Assembly: GCA_035503515.1 (NCBI GenBank)
Contig: DATJTJ010000130.1
Location: 25,720 to 89,719 of the forward strand
Source: DAIDKA01 sp035503515
GTDB lineage: Bacteria > Pseudomonadota > Gammaproteobacteria > Steroidobacterales > Steroidobacteraceae
Length of the DNA stretch: 64,000 nt
Direction: 5' to 3'
This document shows, piece after piece, positions 25,495 to 33,719 of this stretch. Position numbers and translations under genes: made by a program. The notes beneath the pieces were generated by a model. That model ran no database searches. It was not told the DNA's origin and saw only the letters and a list, made by a program, of their open reading frames with translations. Position 1 is the first letter of the stretch; each line of letters begins with the position of its first letter.

Positions 25495-26744
25495 CCGAGC
25501 TCATGCGGGCCATGGGCGAGGCGGCGCTGGCGGCTTCGGATGACCTGGGCCTGGCCGATACCCCCACCAAGAACCGGGCGTTGAGTGGCGCGGCTGATGC
25601 GATCCGCGCCGGCGGGAAGGAAATCCTGGCGGCCAATGCCGAGGATCTCGGCCGGGCGCGGGAGCGGCAGCTGTCAGCCGCACTGCTGGACCGGCTGCAG
25701 CTCAACGAGAAGCGGGTGGAAGCCATGGCCAAAGGCCTGGAGGACATCGTTGCTCTCGAGGATCCCATCGGCACCGTGGCCGCCCACTGGACGCGACCGA
25801 ATGGCCTGGACATTTCCCGGGTGCGGGTGCCGCTGGGCGTGATCGGCATCATCTACGAGAGCCGGCCCAACGTCACCGCGGACGCGGGGGCACTGTGCCT
25901 GAAGTCGGGCAATGCCGTGATCCTGCGGGGCGGCTCGGAGAGCGAACGGTCCAACCGCGCGATCCATGCGTGCCTGCAGGCGGGGCTGAAGGCCGCGGGG
26001 CTGCCCCCGTCCTGCATCCAGCTGGTGCCGACCACGGACCGCGCCGCCGTGGGCCTCATGCTCTCGGGCATGACCGACTACATCGACGTGATCGTGCCGC
26101 GCGGCGGCCGGAGCCTGGTCGCCCGCGTGCAGCAGGAAGCGCGCGTGCCGGTCATCGGACATCTCGAAGGCAACTGTCATGTGTACGTGGACCGGGACGC
26201 CGACCTTGCGATGGCGCGGGCCATCGTCCTCAACGCCAAGTTGCGCCGGACCGGCATCTGCGGCGCCGCCGAGACGCTGCTGGTGGACCGGGCCGGTGTC
26301 GCGACCCATCTCACCCCCCTGGTCCAGGATCTGCTCGCGGCCGGCTGCGAAGTGCGCGGGGACGGAGCGGTCCAGGAGGTCGATCGCCGGGTGCGGCCGG
26401 CGACCGAAGAGGACTGGTACACCGAGTACCTCGACGCCATCATTGCGGTGCGGGTGGTCGACGGCGTCGAGGCGGCGGTGGCCCACATCGCACGCTACGG
26501 CTCGGCGCACACCGAGTCCATCGTCACGGGCAACGCGGCAACCGCGGCCCGCTTCCTGAAGCAGGTGGACAGCGCGATCGTGCTGCACAATGCCTCCACG
26601 CAGTTCGCCGATGGCGGTGAATTCGGCATGGGTGCCGAGATCGGTATCTCCACCGACCGCTTTCATGCGCGCGGTCCGGTGGGCGTGGAGCAGCTCACCA
26701 GCTACAAGTACGTGGTGCGCGGCACCGGGCAGGTGCGCCCCTAG
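25482..26744 (+). CDS. proA: Gamma-glutamyl phosphate reductase
   Basis: NADPH-dependent reduction of glutamyl-5-phosphate to the semialdehyde, the second step of proline synthesis. 420 residues, the usual length, of the aldehyde-dehydrogenase superfamily. Seen: GVIGIIYESRPNVT, LKSGNAVILRGGSE, DVIVPRGG, GHLEGNCHVYVD, the catalytic-Cys motif LRRTGICGAAETLL, and GAEIGISTDRFHARGPVG. The AAGGAG inside the proB 3' end (25471-25476) supports ATG 25482. Co-transcribed with proB. Confidence 0.98.
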   Translation: MSDLTELMRAMGEAALAASDDLGLADTPTKNRALSGAADAIRAGGKEILAANAEDLGRARERQLSAALLDRLQLNEKRVEAMAKGLEDIVALEDPIGTVAAHWTRPNGLDISRVRVPLGVIGIIYESRPNVTADAGALCLKSGNAVILRGGSESERSNRAIHACLQAGLKAAGLPPSCIQLVPTTDRAAVGLMLSGMTDYIDVIVPRGGRSLVARVQQEARVPVIGHLEGNCHVYVDRDADLAMARAIVLNAKLRRTGICGAAETLLVDRAGVATHLTPLVQDLLAAGCEVRGDGAVQEVDRRVRPATEEDWYTEYLDAIIAVRVVDGVEAAVAHIARYGSAHTESIVTGNAATAARFLKQVDSAIVLHNASTQFADGGEFGMGAEIGISTDRFHARGPVGVEQLTSYKYVVRGTGQVRP

Positions 26745-26753
26745 TCCCGGCGG

Positions 26754-28364
26754 TCAGGCCGGCTGCGGTTGCTTCGGCAGCGCCGCGACGCCGCCCTGGA
26801 GCGAGGCCACCTGCCTGAAGCCGCGATCGTGCAGGGTCTGTGCGGCCGCGAGACTGCGGCGGCCCGTGGCGCACACCAGCAGGTACTTTTCATGCGGCGC
26901 GAGCGCGGCGTCGGCGCGCAGCAATTGCTGCATGGGAATGAGGCGCACGTTCGCACCTGGAGCCGGTTCTGCGGCGATCTCGGCCGGCTCGCGGATGTCG
27001 ACCACGGTATAGCCGGCGGCCTGGGCCAGCTGCAGCGAAGCGAACCGCACCTGTAGCTGCGCATCCGGACCCGGGATGGCCGGGATCCGGGTGCAGGAAC
27101 CCGCGGCGCAGGCCCGGGCGCGCCGGGCCTTCATGCGCGAAACCTGCAGCGTGAGCAGGTCCATCACCAGCAGCTCATCCCCCAGTTGCCCCGGCAGGTC
27201 GAGCAGGATCTTCAGGGCCTCCAGGGCCTGCAGGCTGCCGAATACACCCGGAACGGGTCCCAGGACTCCCGCTTCGGCGCAGTTGCCGACCAGGCCATCG
27301 CGGGTGGCCTCGGGCCAGATGCAGCGCAGGCAGGCGCCCTGCGCATCCGGGCGGATGACCTGCAGCTGGCCTTCGTACTGATAGATGCTCGAGAGAATGG
27401 CGGGCTTGCGGGCCGTCACGCACACGTCATTGATCAGGAACTTGGTGCTGAAGTTGTCGCTGCAGTCGATCACCAGATCCCAGCCGGTGACGATCTCGGC
27501 GGCATTGTGTCCCGTGAGACGCAGGCCGTAGATCTGGACATCCACCTCGGGATTGAGCGCCCGCAGCCGATCGGCCGCCAGTTGCGCCTTGGGCTGGCCC
27601 ACGGAACCGAAACTGTACAGCGGCTGGCGGTGCAGGTTGGAGGCCTCGAGCCGGTCGCCGTCGACGATGCCGATGCGTCCGACCCCGGCACCGGCGAGGT
27701 AGCTGAGCACCGGGACACCCAGTCCGCCCGCACCGACGACCAGCACCCGCGCGGCACGCAGCCGGGCCTGGCCGGCGGCACCCACTTCCTTCAATGCCTG
27801 CTGACGCGAGTAATCGGCCGTCGGGCGCACCGCACCGGCCGTGGGCAACGTGGGTTCATGATCGTGCCGGTGATCGTGGTGATGATCATGTCCCTGGTGA
27901 GGAGCGTGCTCGTGCACGACGGCCGCGCAGCGCTCGCAGTTCACCCAGCCCGAGTCGCCATCGACGTAGTGTTCCTTCTTCCAGATGGGGACCCGATGCT
28001 TCACCTCATCTATGATGTAGCGGCAGGCAAGGAAGGCTTCCTGCCGATGACGCGCGCTCACCCCGACCCACACGGCCATCTCACCGAGTGCCAGATCGCC
28101 CACGCGGTGGACGCAGGCCGCATGTTCGACGCCGAAGCGCTCCACGGCCTCGGCCAGAATGCGTTCGCCTTCCTTGGCTGCCAGCAGTTCGAAGGCCTCG
28201 TATTCCAGGTGCCGCACCTGCCGGCCTTCGTTGTGGTCCCGCACCCAGCCCTCGAAGGCGGCGTAGCCGCCGCAGGCGGGATCGAGCACCCGGCGGCGTT
28301 CGGCCTCGGTGTCGATGGCAGTACGGGCGAAGCCGAAGAACCTCATGGACCTGGATGACGCCAT
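26754..28364 (-). CDS. MoaE-MoeB-rhodanese fusion (molybdopterin synthase large subunit / sulfur-carrier activation)
   Basis: One 536-residue polypeptide with three enzymes of molybdopterin synthesis. Residues ~7-142: MoaE, with VRDHNEGR, VHRVGDLALGE and the active Lys segment VKHRVPIWKKE (K122, K129, K130). Residues 143-146 form a CxxC, then a His-rich linker (151-169, 10 His). Residues ~184-415: MoeB/ThiF-type E1 with GAGGLG (211-216), the CLRC zinc pair and catalytic Cys362 (GNCAEAG). Residues ~437-530: rhodanese with active Cys498 (CATGRRS). It would adenylate and thiocarboxylate MoaD, then use it to make the dithiolene. The long upstream open frame (to 28805) lies over mobA-moaD and is ignored; the ATG overlaps that gene's stop (TGATG). 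Confidence 0.93.
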   Translation of the reverse strand: MASSRSMRFFGFARTAIDTEAERRRVLDPACGGYAAFEGWVRDHNEGRQVRHLEYEAFELLAAKEGERILAEAVERFGVEHAACVHRVGDLALGEMAVWVGVSARHRQEAFLACRYIIDEVKHRVPIWKKEHYVDGDSGWVNCERCAAVVHEHAPHQGHDHHHDHRHDHEPTLPTAGAVRPTADYSRQQALKEVGAAGQARLRAARVLVVGAGGLGVPVLSYLAGAGVGRIGIVDGDRLEASNLHRQPLYSFGSVGQPKAQLAADRLRALNPEVDVQIYGLRLTGHNAAEIVTGWDLVIDCSDNFSTKFLINDVCVTARKPAILSSIYQYEGQLQVIRPDAQGACLRCIWPEATRDGLVGNCAEAGVLGPVPGVFGSLQALEALKILLDLPGQLGDELLVMDLLTLQVSRMKARRARACAAGSCTRIPAIPGPDAQLQVRFASLQLAQAAGYTVVDIREPAEIAAEPAPGANVRLIPMQQLLRADAALAPHEKYLLVCATGRRSLAAAQTLHDRGFRQVASLQGGVAALPKQPQPA

Positions 28365-29206
28365 CAGCCGCCCGCCACCGGCGGAATGAACACCACGGCA
28401 TCGCCTTCGGCCAGAGGCTGCGACCAGTCGCTGAATTCGGCGTTGATGGCCACCCGCAGGCTCTCGGCGCCCAGTGAGAACGGGTGGCGGCGCTGCAGCT
28501 CGGAATACAGGTCGCGCGGCGTGCGCGCCGCGGTGGCGACCGTTTCCTCGCTGCGCCCGGCCTGCTCGCGCAGGATGGCGTAATACTGAACCTTGATCTG
28601 CATCGGATCCCGTCCTTGCATCGAGAGCAGGGTATCGCCGGCGGCCCGATACTCCGCAGGGGTGTTGATGTTGTCGAGCGCCTGCGGATGCGGCTGCTCC
28701 AGCAGCAGCGGATCGGACCGGATCAGGAACTTGCGCGGACAGGTCTTGCCCGCGCCGATCCAGGCGAGCACGGCCGCCGCGCTGGCAGGCTCGAAGATGG
28801 CGCACAGGGGCTCGGGCAGACCGTCATGGGCGGAGCGGTAGGCGGTCGCGATCCGCGCCGGGTCGCGGTGCGCCAGCAGATGCCCGAGCGTGCCGGCATC
28901 CAGGTGCGGCAGGTCGCAGGCGAGCACCAGCCAGGCGGCATCGGGATGCAGCGCCTGCGCAGCCGCGATCCCCGCGATGGGTCCCAATCCCTCGTGGGTA
29001 TCGAGGATCTGTGGGTAGCGGGCCCGCGCGGCATCCTCGCGCTGGTCGGACCGCACGGACACGAATGCCCGTGCCACGCACGGCTGGATCAGGTCCATGG
29101 CCCGGTCGAGCTGGTAGCGGCCCTGGTAAGGCAGCGTCGCCTTGTCGCGCTGCATGCGCGTGCTTCGGCCCCCGGCCAGGACCAGACCGTAGAGAGGGGG
29201 AGTCAT
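28364..29206 (-). CDS. MobA-MoaD fusion
   Basis: 280 residues. Residues 1-190 are MobA, the molybdenum cofactor guanylyltransferase: LVLAGGRSTRMQRDKA nucleotide loop, GPIAGI, LACDLPHLD and the DNINTPAEY end. Residues 203-280 are MoaD, the small sulfur-carrier subunit of molybdopterin synthase, ending in FIPPVAGG with the free Gly-Gly tail needed for thiocarboxylation. MobA acts at the last step and MoaD at an early one, so this is a tether across the pathway. An internal ATG (28603) with an AAGGA nine bases upstream could also yield free MoaD. Located 10 bp after moaC. Confidence 0.93.
   Translation of the reverse strand: MTPPLYGLVLAGGRSTRMQRDKATLPYQGRYQLDRAMDLIQPCVARAFVSVRSDQREDAARARYPQILDTHEGLGPIAGIAAAQALHPDAAWLVLACDLPHLDAGTLGHLLAHRDPARIATAYRSAHDGLPEPLCAIFEPASAAAVLAWIGAGKTCPRKFLIRSDPLLLEQPHPQALDNINTPAEYRAAGDTLLSMQGRDPMQIKVQYYAILREQAGRSEETVATAARTPRDLYSELQRRHPFSLGAESLRVAINAEFSDWSQPLAEGDAVVFIPPVAGG
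28603..28617 (-). promoter_or_regulatory. Internal Shine-Dalgarno and ATG for separate MoaD
   Basis: On the minus strand AAGGA (28617-28613) precedes an in-frame ATG (28603-28601) by 9 bp, exactly at the MobA/MoaD boundary (Met202). Initiation here would make a 79-residue MoaD with an intact GG end. Inference from position and spacing. Confidence 0.4.
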
Positions 29207-29215
29207 GACGACATT

Positions 29216-29722
29216 TTACGGCCGCGAGGGCCGCCCGGTCGAACGGCGGCTGAAATCGCGTTTGCCGCCGGTCTTGGCCATCAGCCGCACCGCCGTGATC
29301 TCGATGTCATGGGAGAGGGCCTTGCACATATCGTAGACGGTCAGGGCGGCGACGGTGGCGCCGGTCATGGCCTCCATCTCCACCCCGGTGCGGTGCTGTA
29401 CCGAGGCCGTGCAGACGATGCGGATGCCGCCGGGGGTGGCGCCCACCTCCAGCTTGCAGTTGTCCAGGGACAGGGGATGGCAGAACGGGATCAGCTCCGA
29501 GGTGCGCTTGGCGGCCATGACGCCCGCGATGATGGCGGTATCGAAAATGGGTCCCTTCTTGGTGCGGTGACCCGAGCGTCGCAGGGCCAGCAGCACGCTG
29601 CGCGGCAGGCGGATGTGCGCCTCCGCGGTGGCCGTGCGGCGCGTGATCTCCTTGTCGCCGACGTCGACCATGGTGGGTCGATTGCGGGCGGTGAGGTGCG
29701 TCAGTCCCGATGCCATGGTCAA
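29216..29722 (-). CDS. moaC: Cyclic pyranopterin monophosphate synthase
   Basis: Works after MoaA to form cyclic pyranopterin monophosphate (precursor Z). 168 residues with the family motifs PTMVDVGDK, GVMAAKRTSELIPFCHPL, GVEMEAMTGA and ALTVYDMCKA, including the conserved catalytic Lys/His environment (KTGGKR at the end). The start ATG 29722 overlaps the moaA stop (ATGA); an ATG two codons later is an alternative. Confidence 0.97.
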   Translation of the reverse strand: MTMASGLTHLTARNRPTMVDVGDKEITRRTATAEAHIRLPRSVLLALRRSGHRTKKGPIFDTAIIAGVMAAKRTSELIPFCHPLSLDNCKLEVGATPGGIRIVCTASVQHRTGVEMEAMTGATVAALTVYDMCKALSHDIEITAVRLMAKTGGKRDFSRRSTGRPSRP

Positions 29723-30771
29723 CCGCCGATGTAGTACATCTCGACCTTGGTGTGATCGCCGCTCGCCTGGCGCAGGTTCGCGCGCAGTTCGCTGTAGCGA
29801 TCCTGGCGGCCCGACCAGATGGCCCGGATCATCTCCGCCAGCTCATCGTCGGTGGCGCCGGCGCGCAGTGGATCACGCAGGCTGACGCCCTGCGCCGCGA
29901 ACAGGCAGGTATAGAGGGCGCCGTCGGAGGACAGCCGCGCGCGCGAGCAATCGCCGCAGAACGCCTGCGTGACCGAGGAGATGAATCCGACCTCGCCGCG
30001 GCCATCCGTGAAACCGTAGCGACGGGCCACTTCACCGCGGTAGTTGCGCTCCAGGGGTTCGATGGGCCAGCGCGCATTGATCGCCTCGGCCAGTTCCCTG
30101 GAAGGCACGACGCGATCCGCTTCCCAGTGGTTGCGGTTGCCCACGTCCATGTACTCGATGAAACGCACGATCACGCCCGTGCCGCGGAAGCGATCCACGA
30201 GATCGAGCGCGGTATGGTCGTTGATGCCGCGCTGGATGACGGCATTGACCTTGATGGGCATGAGATCGGCGCGCTGCGCGGCCTCGATGCCGGCCAGTAC
30301 TTCCTCGACGCCGCCGAAGCCGCCGCTCATGCGGGCGAAGATCTCCGGGTCGAGGCTGTCGAGACTGACGGTAATCCGATTCAGGCCCGCGGCCTTCAAT
30401 TCGGCCGCATGGCGGGCGAGCAGGATGCCATTGGTCGTGAGGGCCACATCCTCGATGCCCGCGATGCTCGTGAGATCGCCGATGAGGTCGGCGAGGTTCG
30501 CGCGCAGCAGCGGTTCGCCGCCGGTGAGGCGGATCTTGCGCACGCCCTGGGCGACGAACAGGCGTGCCAGGCGCAGGATCTCCTCGAACGAGAGCCGCTG
30601 CGAGGATTTCAGGAACCGGTAGGCGTCGTGAAACTGCTCGCGCGGCATGCAGTACGGGCAGCGGAAATTGCAGCGGTCCATGACCGAAATGCGCAGATCC
30701 CGCAGCGGCCGCTGCAGCCGGTCACGCGGGCGTGGTGCATTGAGCGGAACGATGATTTCCTTTGCGGTCAT
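29719..30771 (-). CDS. moaA: GTP 3',8-cyclase (radical SAM)
   Basis: First step of molybdenum cofactor synthesis. 350 residues with the N-terminal radical-SAM cluster CNFRCPYC (CxxxCxxC), TGGEPLLR, the SLDSLDPEIF strand, and the C-terminal second 4Fe-4S cluster (FCGDCSRARLSSDG...TCLF). The C-terminal Gly-Gly needed for activity is present (YYIGG). A TTG six bases upstream (30777) is possible, but ATG 30771 is preferred. It follows the moeA stop by 6 bp. Confidence 0.97.
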   Translation of the reverse strand: MTAKEIIVPLNAPRPRDRLQRPLRDLRISVMDRCNFRCPYCMPREQFHDAYRFLKSSQRLSFEEILRLARLFVAQGVRKIRLTGGEPLLRANLADLIGDLTSIAGIEDVALTTNGILLARHAAELKAAGLNRITVSLDSLDPEIFARMSGGFGGVEEVLAGIEAAQRADLMPIKVNAVIQRGINDHTALDLVDRFRGTGVIVRFIEYMDVGNRNHWEADRVVPSRELAEAINARWPIEPLERNYRGEVARRYGFTDGRGEVGFISSVTQAFCGDCSRARLSSDGALYTCLFAAQGVSLRDPLRAGATDDELAEMIRAIWSGRQDRYSELRANLRQASGDHTKVEMYYIGG

Positions 30772-30777
30772 GGGCAA

Positions 30778-32022
30778 CTACCAGCGAAACAGGCGGGCGA
30801 CGAAGCCCTTCGGGAAGGTATTCGGTCCGGGCGGCAGTTCCACGAAGCCATCGGTGCCGGCCAGCGAGGTGAAATCACCGGAGCCGTTGGTCCCGCGCGG
30901 CACGGCCCAGTCCCGGCCCCAGTCGTCCACTTCGGTACATACGGGAATGAACTGCACGAACTTGGTCGTGGTGGTCACCGGGGCCGACAGCGGGATCCGG
31001 CGCACGGCGGCGCGGGTCTCCCCCATGGCGGACAACAGGGCCGGGATCACGTAGCGGCTGAGGCACACCTGCGTCGACACGGGGTTGCCGGGCAGCGCAA
31101 AAACCGCAGGCCCGGACTGCGCCACCCCGAACCACAGCGGCTTGCCCGGCCGCTGCGCCACCTTGTGGAACACCATGCGTACGCCCAGTTCGGTCAGCAG
31201 GCGCGGCACGAGGTCGAAGCGGCCCATCGAGACCCCACCGCTGAGGATCAGCACATCATGGGTGTCCAGGTGCTGCTTCAGGCGGGCGCGCATCTGCTCC
31301 GGGTCGTCCCGGACATGGTCGTCGGCGACCCGCTGGAAGCCGTGGCGGCGCAGGCCGGCGATAACGCCGTAGACGTTCGAGCGCCGGACCTGGTGCGGCA
31401 GGACCGCCTCGCCGGGCTCGATGAGCTCGTTACCGGTCGAAAGCACCGCCAGCATGGGTTGGGCGCTGACCCGGACCCGGGCCATCCCGGCACCGGCGGC
31501 GATCGCCACCTCCGGAGGGCTCAGGCGGGTGCCCGCTTCCAGCAACAGTGCTCCCTGCCGGGCGTCACTGCCGCGCCGGTGGATATTGTCCCAGGGCGCT
31601 ACGCCCACATCGTCCCGGAGTCGGGCGATACCGGCACTGACGGAAATGTCCTCCACCGGCACGACGCTGTCGCAGCCGGCGGGCAGCACCGCGCCGGTCA
31701 TGGCCTCGATGCAGCCCGTGCGCCGGCTCAACGTGAGCTGCGGATCCCCGGCGGCCTGGACCGCTTCGATGGCGAAGCTGCGCTGGCCCTCGCGCACCGC
31801 GGCGCTGTCGAGGGCAATGCCGTCCATGGCGACGCGGTCGAAGGGCGGCTGATCGCGTTCGCCGTAGATGTTCTCGCGCAGCACTGCGCCCGCGCACTGC
31901 ACCAGCGGCAGCGACTCGATCGGCAGACAGCTCAGGTTTTCGCCGATGAGCCGCTCCGCCTCGGCCGGTGCCAGGAATCCTGGGTCGGGGCTCGGCGTCT
32001 GCGCTGTTGCCGGTGGGGTCAC
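30778..32022 (-). CDS. moeA: Molybdopterin molybdenumtransferase MoeA
   Basis: Inserts molybdate into adenylylated molybdopterin. 414 residues (GTG start). Seen: the N-terminal AMDGIALDSA motif, GCIEAMTGAVLPAGCDSVVPVED, the catalytic nucleotide/molybdate-binding LSTGNELIEPGEA, ILSGGVSMGRFD, and VFALPGNPVS, then the C-terminal domain IV. It is first in the five-gene cofactor operon. No MogA/MoaB adenylyltransferase or molybdate transporter is in the window, so those must be elsewhere. Confidence 0.96.
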   Translation of the reverse strand: MTPPATAQTPSPDPGFLAPAEAERLIGENLSCLPIESLPLVQCAGAVLRENIYGERDQPPFDRVAMDGIALDSAAVREGQRSFAIEAVQAAGDPQLTLSRRTGCIEAMTGAVLPAGCDSVVPVEDISVSAGIARLRDDVGVAPWDNIHRRGSDARQGALLLEAGTRLSPPEVAIAAGAGMARVRVSAQPMLAVLSTGNELIEPGEAVLPHQVRRSNVYGVIAGLRRHGFQRVADDHVRDDPEQMRARLKQHLDTHDVLILSGGVSMGRFDLVPRLLTELGVRMVFHKVAQRPGKPLWFGVAQSGPAVFALPGNPVSTQVCLSRYVIPALLSAMGETRAAVRRIPLSAPVTTTTKFVQFIPVCTEVDDWGRDWAVPRGTNGSGDFTSLAGTDGFVELPPGPNTFPKGFVARLFRW

Positions 32023-32059
32023 GAGTGGAATCGAGGGAGGCGCCGCCGCCAGGCAGCGT

Positions 32060-32455
32060 TCAGCTCTTGTGCTTGTCGTTGTAGGCGTGGATCTGATCGT
32101 TGAAACGTCCGGTCACGGCCTGCGCTTCATCCACCGCCGCATCGTTCTTCTGCGCCAGCACCTTGTCGAGCTCGGCCTTCTGGGCGTCCTTCTTGTCCTG
32201 GGCGAGATTCGGGTCGATCTTGGCGACCTGCGCGTCATGCTCGCTCCTGAGGCAGTCGGTGTACTGCTTGATGAGATCGTTGTAGGCGCGCATCGCCTTC
32301 ATGCCGGCGATCATCTCTTCCTTGGAGGCCGTGGTGCCATCCGGGATCTTGTCCGGCGCCTTGGGATAGGTGCAACCGGCGGCCGAGGCCTGCGCTGCGA
32401 CGAGCGACGCGGCAACGGCCAGCGAGGTGGCCAGCACGGTGGAACGCAACTTCAT
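32060..32455 (-). CDS. Small secreted helical protein, unknown function
   Basis: 131 residues from ATG 32455. A clear signal peptide (hydrophobic core after KLR, cut near ASA-AGC, residue ~26) sends it to the periplasm. The mature part is charged and helical, with two Cys that may pair (GCTYP and TDCLR), and a coiled-coil-like C-terminal half rich in Asp, Lys and Ala. I do not recognise the family. A GGGGG tract lies 6-10 bases before the ATG. It sits upstream of moeA on the same strand with a 37-bp gap, but nothing links it to cofactor synthesis. Confidence 0.65.
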   Translation of the reverse strand: MKLRSTVLATSLAVAASLVAAQASAAGCTYPKAPDKIPDGTTASKEEMIAGMKAMRAYNDLIKQYTDCLRSEHDAQVAKIDPNLAQDKKDAQKAELDKVLAQKNDAAVDEAQAVTGRFNDQIHAYNDKHKS

Positions 32456-32602
32456 ATAGAACCCCCAGTAATAATGTAAGAATTGGCCACATCCGGGTAC
32501 CCAGGCCCGGACGCCCATATTAAGCGATTTCGGCGGGGCGGGTCCCAATCCGGCCGGGAATTCGATAGCCTATGATCATGCCGGCATCCGCCCGCACCAA
32601 AA

Positions 32603-32679
32603 GCGCCCGTAGCTCAGTTGGATAGAGCATCAGGCTTCGAACCTGAGGGTCGGGAGTTCGAATCTCTCCGGGCGCGCCA
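32603..32679 (+). tRNA. tRNA-Arg (anticodon TCG)
   Basis: A full cloverleaf can be folded: acceptor GCGCCCG pairs with CGGGCGC, D arm GCTC...GAGC, anticodon stem TCAGG/CCTGA with loop CTTCGAA (anticodon TCG, reads CGA and related Arg codons), and T arm with TTCGAAT loop. The 3' CCA is encoded. It is followed 6 bp later by the FUSC-like gene on the same strand; no integrated element is seen at its 3' end. Confidence 0.97.
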
Positions 32680-32684
32680 CAGCG

Positions 32685-33719
32685 ATGAACACGTTCCAGG
32701 GACAGGCTGCCTTTTCGAACATTCCCCGATGGGTCAATCGCGGCCTGCGGCCGTTTCATTGGCAGCAGCTGGTCGTATGTCTGCCCACCATACCCCTGAT
32801 TCTGGTGGGGGGCTCGCTGCTGCGCGCCCGGCTCGCGGCCAGCATTGCCGCCGGCGCCGCGATTTCAGTGGGTTTCGGGGCGTCCCGGGCTCTGTATGGA
32901 CGCCGCTGGGGGGCCATGGCGGCCGCGACCGTCTGCATGGCCGTCGCGGCGTTTGCAGGCTCCTGCGCAGGCGGCAGGCTGTGGATATTGCTGCTGTTTT
33001 CCGGTGCGACCGCGGCCGCCTGCGCGGTGCTGGCCCTCATTGACGATGATCTGTGGTGGGTCGTGCTGCAGTCGGTCATCGCATTGCTGGTCGCGGGGGC
33101 CTATCCGGGGAACCTGACCGAGGCAGCGGCACGCGCGGGCGTCATCTTTCTCGGCGGGGCGGCGCAGGTGGGGGTGGTCCTCGTGCTGACGACGCTGCTG
33201 CAGGTGGATCCCCTGCTGCCCCCCGCTGCGCCAAAGCCACCGCAGGCGCACGCGCGCCCCTGGCTTGCCGGGCTGCGCGCCGCGGTATGCATCGTGATTT
33301 CCCTGTATGCGGCGCGGGCGCTGCACTGGTCGAACAGCTACTGGGCGCCGATGACCGCGATGCTGGTCCTGAAACCGGGGCTGCGGGAAACGCAGGTGCG
33401 CGGGGTGGCCCGCTTTTCCGGCACCATCCTCGGCTGCGTGCTGGCCACGCTGTTCGTCGACCTGACCCACGGCGCGCCGGGACCGCTGGTCGCGGCGCTG
33501 TCCATCACCGCCGCGCTGGCGTTCGCGTTGCAGAAGGCGAGTTATGTCTTCGTGACGGCCGGTATCACCGCCACCATCGTGCTGCTGATTTCGCTCAGTA
33601 CCGGCATGGTGCTGGCCACGGCCGAGCACCGCATCTTCGCAACGCTGCTCGGGGGTGTCGTGGCCATTGCGGTGGCCTTTGCCTTCCCCCCCACCCAGAC
33701 GCCGGTCACTCCAGCCTGA
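32685..33719 (+). CDS. FUSC-like inner-membrane transporter
   Basis: 344 residues, highly hydrophobic. There are two blocks of about five to six TM helices (~25-165 and ~195-335) separated by a short Pro-rich cytoplasmic linker (PPAAPKPPQAHARP). The pattern YWAPMTAMLVLKPGLRETQVRGVARFSGTILG in the second block is characteristic of the FUSC/aromatic-acid-exporter superfamily; members export aromatic acids or related compounds. It lacks the long periplasmic and cytoplasmic domains of AaeB-like proteins. The end overlaps the convergent TonB-like gene. Confidence 0.75.
   Translation: MNTFQGQAAFSNIPRWVNRGLRPFHWQQLVVCLPTIPLILVGGSLLRARLAASIAAGAAISVGFGASRALYGRRWGAMAAATVCMAVAAFAGSCAGGRLWILLLFSGATAAACAVLALIDDDLWWVVLQSVIALLVAGAYPGNLTEAAARAGVIFLGGAAQVGVVLVLTTLLQVDPLLPPAAPKPPQAHARPWLAGLRAAVCIVISLYAARALHWSNSYWAPMTAMLVLKPGLRETQVRGVARFSGTILGCVLATLFVDLTHGAPGPLVAALSITAALAFALQKASYVFVTAGITATIVLLISLSTGMVLATAEHRIFATLLGGVVAIAVAFAFPPTQTPVTPA

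Noticed and set aside
27857..27910. Repeated gatcgtg/gatgatcat pattern considered as a short repeat array or CRISPR
   Set aside because: It is coding sequence for the His/Asp linker, without spacer-repeat structure.
28365..28805. N-terminal extension of the MoaE fusion
   Set aside because: Lies entirely over mobA-moaD in another frame and has no homology; ATG 28364 starts just before MoaE.
29710..32103. 797-residue plus-strand frame opposite moaA/moeA
   Set aside because: Antisense shadow, no recognisable domain.
32603..32685. tRNA 3' end as a possible integration site
   Set aside because: No integrase, no duplicated tRNA end and no change of composition next to it.
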